A stretch of 41,948 nt of DNA, taken from assembly GCA_964401615.1 (NCBI GenBank), contig CAYNZF010000006.1:1-41948 (forward strand). The letters are read 5' to 3'. The notes below the pieces were generated by a model. It saw nothing but the letters and a program-made list of their open reading frames with translations, did no database searches and had not been told where the DNA came from. This document shows, piece after piece, positions 27,059 through 35,667 of the stretch (position 1 is the stretch's first letter; each line of letters opens with the position of its first letter). Source of the DNA: JAXGQD01 sp964401615. Lineage in GTDB: Bacteria > Bacillota > Clostridia > Saccharofermentanales > Fastidiosipilaceae. The translations under genes and the position numbers were made by a program.

Positions 27059-28594
27059 TTAAACCACGTACCTCATGGCCGCGTTGCTTTTCACTGCGTT
27101 GAAGCGTTCTTCTGCCAACCAGGCCGCCTTTTCATCGCTGAATTTCTTGGAACGGAGCGCCAGTTCTGACTTGTATTCCCATTCGGCTTGTTCAGACTGG
27201 CTGATATAGTAGATGACATGATAGCCATAGGTGGTTTTAACGACACCCACGTCTCCGGGCTTGCGCCCTTCATCAAAAATCCAATCGTTAAAAGCCGTAT
27301 CCATGGTTTTCCAAGAGATGTTATCGAGCAAAGTCGCTTCCCTGGTCGTACCTTCAGCTTTCATGATTTCACCCAGCTTTTTGGCATCATCCTCGCTGCT
27401 GATTTTCGCAGCCAGTTCTTCAGCCGTCACTTTGTCTTTCTCAAGCTGCGCTTCATCAGGATTGCTTGTGGCCGTCGGTGAACCGATCAGAATGTGGTAA
27501 ACCGTCGGTAATTTGTTATCCAGGCGTTCACGTCCTTCAAAGTACAAGACATATTCATTGTTTCCGCTGCTGATTTGTGTCTTATCTCCGACCTGGCGTG
27601 TTTCATCATATAACCAGGTTTGAATATCCGCTACCGCCGAAGTGTAGCTTGAAGTGACCTTTTCATTTAACGTGATGTCACCGCTTTCATAATTTACTTT
27701 CTTGTCGTCAGCCGCATAGTTCAGAGCTTCCGCCTTAAAGCTTTCAGCATCCGTAATTTTTTCGAGCATTTCCGCGGCTTTTGACTTGTTTTCTGCTTGA
27801 GCGCTTGTCTTGTCTTCTTCAGTTTCCGCTTCGGTCGGAATCTCAAAGACAAATTGCCTGTAGCTCACCAAATCCATTGTATCTTTATTTTCATTATAAT
27901 AGCTTTGGATTTCGTCGTTGTTGATATTGTAGCTTTTCGGGTATTCCGTGGCAAAACGATCACTGAGGATCGCCGTCTTCATCATTTGGGTAAAATAATC
28001 GACGCTCACGCCTTGCCCGTAATTTTCAAACAAAACCTTGTTGAGTTCAGCGTCAGTAGGGTAACTGGCTCTGATCGCCGTGAGCTGTTCATCAAGCGTT
28101 TTTTGGTCCTCATCATTGAAAGTAAAACCTTTTTCCGCGGCTACTGCTGAAATTGCTTTGACTTCCTTGATCTGGTCGACCGTTTGATCAAGCACATAGT
28201 CTTTCCAGGTTTTGTTTTCGTAACCGGGCATACTGCAGGCAGCCGTTACGTCGAGCATGCCATTCGCGTCAGCCGGCGCCAGACCATAAGAAACAAAACT
28301 CTGATAAGTACCCAAGGTAGACTTATAGTAGTAAGTAAATTCTTTCATACTGATTTTTTCGCCGCCGACGCTGAGCGGGTTCATCATTCCCTGGGCGAAA
28401 CCCGTGGCAAAAGCAAGCCAAAGCGCGGCCGCCAGCACGATCGCCACTGCAACAAGTGGAAACATAATGCGCCCCAGCCGGCTGCTGGTTTGAATTTGCT
28501 TTTTCCCGCCATCTTTGGTCTTCAAAGCGTTTAAGCGCTTCTCCCTATCCAAACGGCTTTTTTCAATTTTTGTCATTTCAATTTTTTCACGCAT
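27059..28594 (-). CDS. Membrane-anchored parvulin-type peptidyl-prolyl isomerase
   Basis: 511 residues. A basic cytosolic N-terminus is followed by one membrane segment (IMFPLVAVAIVLAAALWLAFATGF, about residues 42-65) and a long extracellular part. A SurA-N/PrsA-like helical region (SVGGEKISMKEFTYYY...) precedes two rotamase-like segments: one near YRQFVFEIPTE, and a second from LPTVYHILIGSPT to KTTYGYHVIYYISQ, which ends in the usual parvulin pattern. It probably helps fold secreted proteins. No lipobox Cys is present, unlike PrsA, so anchoring is by the helix. GAAAGGA eight bases upstream supports the ATG at 28594 over 28621. Confidence 0.8.
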   Translation of the reverse strand: MREKIEMTKIEKSRLDREKRLNALKTKDGGKKQIQTSSRLGRIMFPLVAVAIVLAAALWLAFATGFAQGMMNPLSVGGEKISMKEFTYYYKSTLGTYQSFVSYGLAPADANGMLDVTAACSMPGYENKTWKDYVLDQTVDQIKEVKAISAVAAEKGFTFNDEDQKTLDEQLTAIRASYPTDAELNKVLFENYGQGVSVDYFTQMMKTAILSDRFATEYPKSYNINNDEIQSYYNENKDTMDLVSYRQFVFEIPTEAETEEDKTSAQAENKSKAAEMLEKITDAESFKAEALNYAADDKKVNYESGDITLNEKVTSSYTSAVADIQTWLYDETRQVGDKTQISSGNNEYVLYFEGRERLDNKLPTVYHILIGSPTATSNPDEAQLEKDKVTAEELAAKISSEDDAKKLGEIMKAEGTTREATLLDNISWKTMDTAFNDWIFDEGRKPGDVGVVKTTYGYHVIYYISQSEQAEWEYKSELALRSKKFSDEKAAWLAEERFNAVKSNAAMRYVV

Positions 28595-28631
28595 GAAAAT
28601 CGTCCTTTCGTGTAAACACAAAGATTAAGCC

Positions 28632-28660
28632 AGTATACATTCTGAATCGCCTCGAAACAA
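28632..28660 (-). promoter_or_regulatory. Candidate promoter of the prolyl isomerase gene
   Basis: TTGTTT, a 17-base spacer and TATACT on the minus strand. The predicted start near 28625 gives a leader of about 30 bases. It lies in the gap after parB. Confidence 0.5.
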
Positions 28661-28690
28661 GCGTTCGTGCGGGCCGCGTAGACCGGGACT

Positions 28691-29554
28691 CTAGTTTTTC
28701 AACACTTCCAATAAACGTTCTAATTCTTCGGCAGAATAATATTCAATCAAAATAGTTCCTTTATTATGCTTGTCCTTGAGTGTGACTTTCGTACCCATGC
28801 GCGCACTGAGTTCCTGTTCCACTTTTTTTATACTCAATGTATAAGCAGAATCTGAATTTACTTTTTTCCTTGGCATTTTGGGATTCAATAGATTACTGAC
28901 GGTCTTTTCTGTCTCTCTGACACTCATTTCCAGGGAAATAACTTTTTCAGCTAAATCTTCCTGCTGTTTTGTCTCCGGCAAGGCCAGGAGAGCGCGCGCG
29001 TGACCCGCACTCAATTGTTCACTGCGCAGGAGTTTTTGAACTTTACTGCTCAGTTTCAGCAAGCGCAGGGAATTCGCGACCGCCGGCCTGCTCCGTCCGA
29101 CTACTTTGGCCAGGCTTTCCTGGGTCATTTCGTATTCCTTGAGCAAACGCTCCAGGGCTTCCGCTTCCTCCAACGCATTTAAATCCTGACGTTGAATATT
29201 CTCAATCAGGGCCTGCTGCAGGACTTGTTTCTCACTTAATTCGCGCACAATAGCCGGAACGGTTTTGAGTCCGGCCAGACGTGACGCTCTCCAGCGGCGC
29301 TCTCCAGCGACGATATGGTAACTCTCTCCCTGTCTTGTCACAATTATGGGCTGCAGTACGCCGTTTTCTTTGATGGAATCAGCCAGCTCACGCAGCCTCA
29401 CGTCATCGAAATTTTTTCGCGGCTGTAACTCGTTGGGATTTATGTCGTTGATTGAAAGCTCGAGAATTGTCCTGCCCTCGTTTCCGGGGATGCTCTCTCT
29501 GGGCAAAAGTGCATTCAAACCTTTGCCCAAAGCTTTATTCTTATTAACGGCCAT
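28691..29554 (-). CDS. parB: Chromosome partition protein ParB (Spo0J)
   Basis: 287 residues. N-terminal NKNKALGKGLNALLPRE is the ParA-contact stretch. GERRWRAS (84-91) is the CTP-binding and clamp motif, ENIQR (118-122) the second motif, and MTQESLAKVVGRSRPAVANSLRLL the helix-turn-helix that reads parS. The C-terminus is the dimerisation part. It loads on parS, spreads as a CTP-dependent clamp and recruits SMC in relatives. The start at 29554 has AGAGG just upstream and overlaps the end of parA by 11 bases, so the two are coupled. The longer frame at 29668 lies inside parA. Confidence 0.95.
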   Translation of the reverse strand: MAVNKNKALGKGLNALLPRESIPGNEGRTILELSINDINPNELQPRKNFDDVRLRELADSIKENGVLQPIIVTRQGESYHIVAGERRWRASRLAGLKTVPAIVRELSEKQVLQQALIENIQRQDLNALEEAEALERLLKEYEMTQESLAKVVGRSRPAVANSLRLLKLSSKVQKLLRSEQLSAGHARALLALPETKQQEDLAEKVISLEMSVRETEKTVSNLLNPKMPRKKVNSDSAYTLSIKKVEQELSARMGTKVTLKDKHNKGTILIEYYSAEELERLLEVLKN

Positions 29555-30326
29555 TACTAAACCTCTTTTCTCTTTTAATGACTTCTTTGGCCAATTGGTG
29601 ATAGGCTTCCGCGCCTTTTGAGCGGCGGTCGTAGAGGTTGATGCTCTGTCCGTAGCTGGGTGCCTCACTCAAGCGAACATTACGTGGGATAACCGTGTTA
29701 AATACCATTTCTCCAAAATAGTTGCGCACCTCTTTTTCTACTTGCTGTGCCAGTTGGGTCCTCGCGTCAGACATTGTCATCAATACGCCAAAGATGCTCA
29801 GTTTAGAATTTAAAGAGCCTTTCACCGTGTTGATGGTTTCAACTAACTGACTGACACCCTCCAACGCATAATATTCTGCTTGAATCGGAATAATCAGGCC
29901 ATCGACCGCGGTCAAAGCGTTTAATGTCAATAAGCCCAGGGAAGGTGGGCAGTCAACTAAAAGGAAGTCGTAAGGGGTCTTCATTTCGGCCAAAGCATTT
30001 TTTAAGCGATGCTCCCGGCCTTCAATGTTCACCAGTTCAACTTCTCCTCCTGCCAAATTGATGTTCCCCGGAGCCACTTGAAGATTGTTCTGAGCCGTCT
30101 TCTGTAATACTTCGTCCACATTTTTTCCATCGATTAACACATCATAAGTCGTGAATTCTTGATCGTTTTTATTGATTCCTAATCCGGAGCTCGCGTTACC
30201 TTGTGGATCGATGTCAAATAGAAGTGTTCGTTTTCCCCTCAAAGCAAGGTAGGCAGCCAAATTAATCGTACTGGTTGTTTTTCCAACGCCGCCCTTTTGA
30301 TTTACAATTGCAAGCTTTATGCCCAT
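29544..30326 (-). CDS. parA: Chromosome partition ATPase ParA (Soj)
   Basis: 260 residues. MGIKLAIVNQKGGVGKTT has the deviant Walker A with the signature Lys, LFDIDPQGNASSGLG is the A' motif and FLLVDCPPSLGLLTLNAL the Walker B. It is a membrane- or nucleoid-associated ATPase acting with ParB in origin segregation, and in Bacillus it also controls DnaA. The longer frame starts inside a parS site at 30425 and is not used: GAGGTGG precedes the ATG at 30326. A candidate promoter lies 28 bases upstream. Confidence 0.95.
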   Translation of the reverse strand: MGIKLAIVNQKGGVGKTTSTINLAAYLALRGKRTLLFDIDPQGNASSGLGINKNDQEFTTYDVLIDGKNVDEVLQKTAQNNLQVAPGNINLAGGEVELVNIEGREHRLKNALAEMKTPYDFLLVDCPPSLGLLTLNALTAVDGLIIPIQAEYYALEGVSQLVETINTVKGSLNSKLSIFGVLMTMSDARTQLAQQVEKEVRNYFGEMVFNTVIPRNVRLSEAPSYGQSINLYDRRSKGAEAYHQLAKEVIKREKRFSNGR

Positions 30327-30360
30327 ATCCACCTCGTTAATCGCTGATAATCTGAAAATT

Positions 30361-30369
30361 ATTCTAACA
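30361..30369 (-). promoter_or_regulatory. Candidate extended -10 promoter of parAB
   Basis: Minus strand TGTTAGAAT, the same nine bases as before dnaA. Predicted start near 30354. No -35 is seen. The nearest parS lies about 55 bases upstream of the start site, so ParB bound there could influence it. Confidence 0.5.
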
Positions 30370-30408
30370 CAGGCACCAGCACGCTTGGCCACAACATTCC
30401 TACAATCT

Positions 30409-30424
30409 TGTTTCACGTGAAACA
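30409..30424. other. parS site 1
   Basis: TGTTTCACGTGAAACA, a perfect 16-base palindrome identical to the consensus ParB-binding site of Firmicutes. It lies upstream of parA. Confidence 0.95.
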
Positions 30425-30454
30425 TCGCGGATCATAATCAATCATAAGCCTTTT

Positions 30455-30470
30455 TGTTTCACGTGAAACA
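30455..30470. other. parS site 2
   Basis: A second perfect TGTTTCACGTGAAACA, 46 bases from the first (start to start). The stretch 30327-30639 holds these two sites, the gyrB terminator and the parA promoter, and no ORF. Confidence 0.95.
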
Positions 30471-30497
30471 AAGGCCCCGTGTCCGTAAACACAGGGC
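30466..30497 (-). terminator. Likely terminator of gyrB
   Basis: On the minus strand GCCCTGTGT pairs with ACACGGGGC (one wobble) across a 6-base loop, followed by CTTTGTTTC. The T-rich tail runs into parS site 2. Confidence 0.55.
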
Positions 30498-30639
30498 GCA
30501 ATGTCTTCTTCTGAATCTTAGAGCTGAGTTTAGGCTGTTAATAATAATAGTATCAGGGTTTTCCCTGAAGAATCACCATCTTAACGACGTTTTCTCGCAA
30601 AACGGCTTTTTTCCGGCACTTCAGACTTTAATTAGTGGA

Positions 30640-32718
30640 TCAAATGTCCAACATGGCGTAGCGGGCGTTTTCTTGGATAAATTCTCTTCTGGGCTCTACC
30701 TTGTCGCCCATCAACAAAGAGATTGTTTCATCGGTATCCTGAGCTTCTTCAACGACAACCTTTAACAGTCTGCGTGATGCCGGATTCATCGTAGTTTCCC
30801 ATAATTGTTCGGCGCTCATTTCTCCGAGGCCTTTGAAACGTTGTATTTTAGGTTCTTTACCGGGATGAGCCACCCTCACCTTGTCTGCGTCTTCATCGGT
30901 GTAGGCATAAATTTCTTCTTTGTCGTAAGTCATTTTGTAGAGTGGCGGACATGCTATGTAGACATGCCCCTCATCGACGAGTGCTTTCATGTGACGGTAG
31001 AAAAACGTAAGCAAAAGTGTGCGTATATGAGCTCCATCAACGTCCGCGTCTGCCATGATGATTACTTTTCCATAGCGCAATTTTGAAAGATCAAATTCGT
31101 TCCCGATGCCTGCTCCGAGGGCCATGACAACGGGTGATAGTTTTTCGTTACCATAGACTTTGTCCACGCGGGAGCGTTCAACGTTCAACATTTTTCCCCA
31201 CAAGGGAAGTATGGCCTGGTATTTACGTTCACGCCCGTTTTTGGCGGATCCACCAGCAGAATCACCCTCGACTATGAATATTTCGCAGTAGGTCGGGTCA
31301 CTTTCCTGGCAGTCTGCCAGTTTGCCGGGCAGGGCAACGCTGTCAAAAGTCGTTTTACGGCGTGTCAGTTCGCGTGCCTTCTTCGCTGCGTCACGTGCCC
31401 GGGCCGCGGAGGTGCATTTTTCCATAATTGCTTTGGCGACAGAAGGATTTTCTTCCAGGTAAGCGGCAAGTTTATCATTCATAGCCGATTCTACTTGTGT
31501 TCTTGTTTCCGCGTTACCCAGCCTGGATTTGGTTTGACCTTCAAACTGCGGCTCGGGTAGTTTGACTGAAATAATGGCGCTCAGCCCTTCACGAACATCT
31601 TCACCAAGAAAATTCTTGTCCGTTTTACTTAAAAAGTTGTATTTTCGAGCATAATCGTTCATGACTTTTGTTAAGGCGGATTTGAAGCCGGTCAAATGTG
31701 TCCCGCCTTCAATTGTAGCGATGTTGTTGGCATATGAATAAACATTCTCTATGTAAGAATTGTTGTACTGAAGGGCAACTTCAATAAAGCTTTCATTTTG
31801 TTTGCTGGCGATGTAAATCGGTGAAGCATGCACAGGGTCACGATGCTTATTTATGTATTCAACAAATGAAACGATGCCCCCGTCATAATGCAGAACTTTT
31901 TCAATCCGGGGTTCTTCGCGAGCATCAATCAAATGGATGGTGACTTCCTTGTTCAAGAAAGCCATCTCGCGGTAACGTGTGATCATCGCATTGAAATCAA
32001 AGTGTGTGTCAGGAAACATCTGCGGGTCCGGTGTAAACACGGTTTTCGTGCCCGTATCAGAAGGGTCGCACGTTCCGACTACTTCTAGCGGAACCGTGGT
32101 GATACCTCTTTCAAAAGCAATGCGGTGAATCAGGCCTTCGCGTTTGACCAGGACTTCGAAACGAGAAGACAGGGCATTGACAACCGATGCGCCGACGCCG
32201 TGCAGACCTCCTGAGACACTATAAGCGCCTCCGCCGAACTTTCCACCCGCATGAAGCATGGTGTGAACCACTTCAACGGTAGGTATGCCCATTTTCGGAT
32301 GAATACCAACGGGAATGCCGCTGCCATCGTCTACAACTGTTACTGATCCGTCATTGTTCAGTGTGACTGTGATCAGATCACAACGTCCTGCAAGCGCTTC
32401 ATCTACGGAATTTGCCACTATTTCGTAAACCAGATGGTGGAGCCCGCGCAGTGTGGTGTCACCGATGTACATGCCTGGACGTTTGCGAACGGCTTCAAGC
32501 CCTTCGAGAACTTGAATATCGGACTCAGAATAAGTCTCACTGTTGTGGGTATCGAATTCGTCTTGTCCACTTGTAAGCCTGAGCTCTTCTTTGAAATCGT
32601 CATCGATCAAAGCATGAGGATTCAGGGCTTCGTTGCGCAAGCCTTCTTCATCAGTATCATCAACCGCCTCGATGAGGTCGAGCAGCGTTTTGGTGTCTTT
32701 TGTCTCTTTTTTATTCAT
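30640..32718 (-). CDS. gyrB: DNA gyrase subunit B
   Basis: 692 residues. The ATPase (NSVDEALAG, DDGSGIPVGIHP, SGGLHGVGASVVNALS), TOPRIM (IVEGDSAGGSAK, MADADVDGAHIRTLLLTFFYR) and C-terminal RFKGLGEM blocks are complete. With GyrA it introduces negative supercoils using ATP. GyrA is not in the window. An acidic N-terminal stretch of about 62 residues precedes the usual YSESDIQVLEGLEAVRKRPGMYIG and is longer than in Bacillus GyrB. AAAGGA before the ATG at 32718 supports that start. PLWGKMLNVE replaces the common PLRGKILNVE. A candidate promoter overlaps the end of remB. Confidence 0.96.
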   Translation of the reverse strand: MNKKETKDTKTLLDLIEAVDDTDEEGLRNEALNPHALIDDDFKEELRLTSGQDEFDTHNSETYSESDIQVLEGLEAVRKRPGMYIGDTTLRGLHHLVYEIVANSVDEALAGRCDLITVTLNNDGSVTVVDDGSGIPVGIHPKMGIPTVEVVHTMLHAGGKFGGGAYSVSGGLHGVGASVVNALSSRFEVLVKREGLIHRIAFERGITTVPLEVVGTCDPSDTGTKTVFTPDPQMFPDTHFDFNAMITRYREMAFLNKEVTIHLIDAREEPRIEKVLHYDGGIVSFVEYINKHRDPVHASPIYIASKQNESFIEVALQYNNSYIENVYSYANNIATIEGGTHLTGFKSALTKVMNDYARKYNFLSKTDKNFLGEDVREGLSAIISVKLPEPQFEGQTKSRLGNAETRTQVESAMNDKLAAYLEENPSVAKAIMEKCTSAARARDAAKKARELTRRKTTFDSVALPGKLADCQESDPTYCEIFIVEGDSAGGSAKNGRERKYQAILPLWGKMLNVERSRVDKVYGNEKLSPVVMALGAGIGNEFDLSKLRYGKVIIMADADVDGAHIRTLLLTFFYRHMKALVDEGHVYIACPPLYKMTYDKEEIYAYTDEDADKVRVAHPGKEPKIQRFKGLGEMSAEQLWETTMNPASRRLLKVVVEEAQDTDETISLLMGDKVEPRREFIQENARYAMLDI

Positions 32719-32762
32719 AAATTCCTTTAATAACTATCGTCTATGTTTGTAGTCATATGCAA

Positions 32763-32791
32763 GCTATAACGATCTCTCAGCCTTTTTTCAA
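32763..32791 (-). promoter_or_regulatory. Candidate promoter of gyrB
   Basis: TTGAAA, 17 bases, TATAGC on the minus strand, starting inside the 3' end of remB. Predicted start is near 32756. Confidence 0.4.
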
Positions 32792-33025
32792 CAACCGATG
32801 CTGTAACACATCAGGGGAGAGAGGGGAGAGATATACTTTATTTAAAGTCAGGACCACGCTAAGAGGAAGTGATCCCGGAAGACTTTCCAAACGGCCTTCT
32901 ATTTCTGCTGAATTTAAAAATTGCAGCGTGGTTTCCTCTGCCATTTCAGTCAACGCGTCAAAATCAAATATCCCAAGGATGCTTTGATCTGTAATTGTGC
33001 ATTCTCCGCCAATATGAACATACAT
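32777..33025 (-). CDS. remB: DUF370 protein, RemB-like
   Basis: 82 residues, beginning MYVHIGGECTITDQSILGIFDFD and ending SVVLTLNKVYLSPLSPDVLQHRLL. Both blocks fit YaaB/RemB of Bacillus, which sits in the same place between recF and gyrB. RemA/RemB proteins are matrix-gene regulators there. DNA-binding here is inferred by homology only. No Shine-Dalgarno site precedes the ATG. A perfect TG-extended -10 (33032-33040) puts the predicted transcription start on the A of this ATG. It begins seven bases after recF. Confidence 0.8.
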   Translation of the reverse strand: MYVHIGGECTITDQSILGIFDFDALTEMAEETTLQFLNSAEIEGRLESLPGSLPLSVVLTLNKVYLSPLSPDVLQHRLLKKG

Positions 33026-33031
33026 GCGAGT

Positions 33032-33040
33032 ATTATACCA
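33032..33040 (-). promoter_or_regulatory. Extended -10 promoter at the recF stop, before remB
   Basis: Minus strand TGGTATAAT, a perfect hexamer with TG extension, overlapping the recF stop codon. With a standard 6-base spacing to +1, transcription starts at 33025, the first base of remB. Confidence 0.5.
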
Positions 33041-34223
33041 TTTCTACACTATTTCGGCTCACAATATAGCTGCGGCTGCCTTTGTCCGCCAGCAATGTTC
33101 GCAGCTTTTCGTGAACTTCATCGACGTCCGTACAGGTGATGAAAACCTGAGCGTCCTGAAGACTGTTGACCAAACTCAAGCGTCGATTCTCATCCAATTC
33201 CGACAAAACATCATCCAGCAATAAAACAGGCGTTTGTCCAGTATGCTGCCGCAATAACTCAAGTTCTGCGAGTTTGAGAGATAAGACGGCTGTACGTTGC
33301 TGACCTTGTGAGCCAAAAGAGCGGAGCGACTTATTTTCCAAGCTTAAGCTGATGTCGTCGCGATGTGGTCCAACGGAAGTCGAGCCACGAAAAACATCCT
33401 CTGACTCATGCCTTTTGAGCGTTTCTTGATACTTTAACGCGATTTCTTCGCGGCTGCTTTCAACCGTCAATCCACTGAGGCTTTCATATCGAACCGTTAA
33501 ATTTTCAGCACCGGAGGAAATCTCCTGATGATAGTATGCGGCGTGTTTAGCCAGTAACTCAGAAAATTTTAAACGTTGAGTGATGATTTCAACAGCATGT
33601 TTACTGAGCTGTTCATTCCAAACAGCCAATTGGCTGGCAAAATGTTCCGCAGGCTTACGAGAGCCCCGCTGCTCTTCTTTCATCTGCTTCAAGAGACGAT
33701 TGCGTTGTAAGAGAATGCTGCTGTAAAGCTGCAGGGAAGAGAAGTAGTGGCGATTGACCTGAGAAATGATAAGGTCCAAAAAACGTCTGCGTCCTTGTGG
33801 TCCTTCTTTGACCAGCATAATATCTTCAGGTGCAAAAATAACCGCATTGAAAAGGCCCATCATTTCAGCGACTCGATCAAGTTTGACACCATTGTACTTG
33901 ACTACGCGACTGATTCTGCTGCGCTCCTGAAGGCCCGGGATGGTATCCAAATAAGTGATTTCCAGCGTTTCCGCGAAATTATTTTTAAGAGGATTGGCCA
34001 CAAATTCCAGGTTTACGGAATATTCATTGGTATTAAATTGAATGAGCTCTTTGTCTTTGGATGTTTTATGGGAGCGCGCACAAGTGCACAGAAAAATCGC
34101 CTCTAACAGAGTCGTTTTTCCCTGACCATTTTCACCGCTGATAACATTGACACCGGGACAAAACTCCAGCGCACAAGCTTCATAATTACGAAATTGACGC
34201 AGCTCAAGTTTACGTACTTCCAT
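33033..34223 (-). CDS. recF: DNA replication and repair protein RecF
   Basis: 396 residues. The Walker A is GENGQGKTT (30-38), the signature region RSFGSQGQQRTAVLSLKLAEL, and Walker B is VLLLDDVLSELDENRR, as in SMC-like RecF. It helps load RecA at gaps on single-stranded DNA. AGAGGA before the ATG supports the start. It lies 30 bases after dnaN. The small S4-domain gene usually found between dnaN and recF is absent. Confidence 0.95.
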   Translation of the reverse strand: MEVRKLELRQFRNYEACALEFCPGVNVISGENGQGKTTLLEAIFLCTCARSHKTSKDKELIQFNTNEYSVNLEFVANPLKNNFAETLEITYLDTIPGLQERSRISRVVKYNGVKLDRVAEMMGLFNAVIFAPEDIMLVKEGPQGRRRFLDLIISQVNRHYFSSLQLYSSILLQRNRLLKQMKEEQRGSRKPAEHFASQLAVWNEQLSKHAVEIITQRLKFSELLAKHAAYYHQEISSGAENLTVRYESLSGLTVESSREEIALKYQETLKRHESEDVFRGSTSVGPHRDDISLSLENKSLRSFGSQGQQRTAVLSLKLAELELLRQHTGQTPVLLLDDVLSELDENRRLSLVNSLQDAQVFITCTDVDEVHEKLRTLLADKGSRSYIVSRNSVEMV

Positions 34224-34253
34224 GCAATCCTCTGACCGATGCCTTTAACGACG

Positions 34254-35369
34254 TCAAAATTTCCGCAAGGGAAGAATTAAATAGGCAAAACCCTCTCCGT
34301 CTTCGGGTTCAATCACACAGGGACCCACAGAACCGGTAAAATTTAATTTAATGCGCTCATCGTCGATTGCTTTCAGAGCATCCATCACCAGACGTGGATT
34401 GAAGTCTGACGAAATACTTTCACCCTCAAGCTGCACTTTAAGCTCCTCAACAAAGCTGCCGCGCACCGAGTCAATACTCAACTGCAGACTTTCTTCATCA
34501 AGGCTCTGGAGCGAAACAGGGAAGCGGTTGTCCTCAAGGGAAACCATCAGGAACGCTCTTTCGAATGCGCTCAACAGTTCTTTCGTTTCGACGTGCAGCA
34601 CGCTCTGGCTGCTCTTGGGCAGAATTTTGGTATGATCCATGAACTCACCGTGAATAAGCCCTGAAACAAGGCGAACATGGTCCATATCAAACATGATGTG
34701 ATTGCCGGTCGCGAACATTGATACAACACCTTTGTCTCTTAAGAGACTGACCAGTTCACGCAATGTTTTTCCATGAATAATGAATTTTGTACTGGGCCAG
34801 GCCGCGGTCTCCTCATCTCTGTTGACGGTATAAAGAGCCAGTCTGAAACCATCGATGGCAACCATTGAGGCCTTATCAGGTGTACAGCTGAGCAGAGCAC
34901 CATTTAAATTGGGTCTGGCTGAGTCAGTGCTGACTGCGAAAACAGTCTTATTGATCATTTCTTTCAGCACGGCTTGCTTGATTACCAGTTTTTCGGATTT
35001 TTCAAGATCGATGTCGGGAAGTTTAGGATATGACTCTGCTTCCATCACTTTCAATTTGAAAGAACTGCGACCCGCGCTGAGTTCAATCAAACCCTCTTGT
35101 TTTTGAGTAAAGACAACCATTCCATCGGGCAGCTTGCGTACGACTTCGTTGATGAGCTTGGCGTTGATCACCAGCTTTCCTGCTTCGCTTACTTCTGCCA
35201 TGCAACTGACACGGATGCCAATTTGTGTGTCATAACCGGTCAAAACAAGATCTTTATCGGCCTCGATGAGGATGCCTTCGAGTATTGCCATGGTTGAGCG
35301 CTGCGACACCGCGCGTTGGCAGCTGCTCACCGCTTCCAGCAAATCATTTTTCGCACAAATAAATTTCAT
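34254..35369 (-). CDS. dnaN: DNA polymerase III beta sliding clamp
   Basis: 371 residues, the usual size for the clamp, built of three similar domains. It starts MKFICAKNDLLEAVSSCQRAVSQRST and ends in the conserved CVIEPEDGEGFAYLILPLRKF. It tethers polymerase and many repair proteins to DNA. AAGGAG precedes the ATG. It is the second gene from the origin, with about 298 bases between it and dnaA. Confidence 0.97.
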   Translation of the reverse strand: MKFICAKNDLLEAVSSCQRAVSQRSTMAILEGILIEADKDLVLTGYDTQIGIRVSCMAEVSEAGKLVINAKLINEVVRKLPDGMVVFTQKQEGLIELSAGRSSFKLKVMEAESYPKLPDIDLEKSEKLVIKQAVLKEMINKTVFAVSTDSARPNLNGALLSCTPDKASMVAIDGFRLALYTVNRDEETAAWPSTKFIIHGKTLRELVSLLRDKGVVSMFATGNHIMFDMDHVRLVSGLIHGEFMDHTKILPKSSQSVLHVETKELLSAFERAFLMVSLEDNRFPVSLQSLDEESLQLSIDSVRGSFVEELKVQLEGESISSDFNPRLVMDALKAIDDERIKLNFTGSVGPCVIEPEDGEGFAYLILPLRKF

Positions 35370-35569
35370 CTTGTTCTCCTTTTATATAAAACCTGTTCAG
35401 CCGTGGTCGATACTTATGTTAAATAGTCTATTTAGTAGTCTTATTAATAGGGGCCGTGCATAATGTGTTCAAGTCTTCAAACCCAATGTTTCCAGCATTC
35501 ATAAGACATTTTTTATGTGTTTAAGCCCCTCAGTTCATGGGTTTTGTTTTGTGTTTAATTTGTTCTTGT

Positions 35570-35578
35570 TGTGGATAA
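35570..35578 (-). other. DnaA box, perfect consensus
   Basis: TTATCCACA on the minus strand, exactly the classical DnaA recognition sequence, within the dnaA-dnaN gap. Confidence 0.85.
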
Positions 35579-35630
35579 AAAACTTACACACTTTTTATTC
35601 ACCGGGAAGTTGAGCACATGTGCATCTTTT

Positions 35631-35639
35631 TGTGGACAA
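35631..35639 (-). other. DnaA box, one mismatch
   Basis: TTGTCCACA on the minus strand, differing from TTATCCACA at the third base, in the same orientation as the perfect box. Confidence 0.55.
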
Positions 35640-35667
35640 GAAACGGATTAATATCCGTAAATCCGTA

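Larger units (their letters stand above)
35370..35667. other. Probable replication origin (oriC), dnaA-dnaN gap
   Basis: This 298-base AT-rich, non-coding stretch holds one perfect DnaA box and two one-mismatch boxes (TTATTCACC at 35595-35603; TTGTCCACA at 35631-35639 on the minus strand), plus a palindrome GCACATGTGC at 35614-35623. A very AT-rich part at 35425-35455 is a candidate unwinding element. The position beside dnaA matches Firmicute origins. No ORF is present. Confidence 0.75.

Noticed and set aside
30327..30425. N-terminal extension of ParA starting in parS
   Set aside because: The extension is translated parS and spacer; the ParA family starts at MGIKLAIVNQKGG, which has its own ribosome site.
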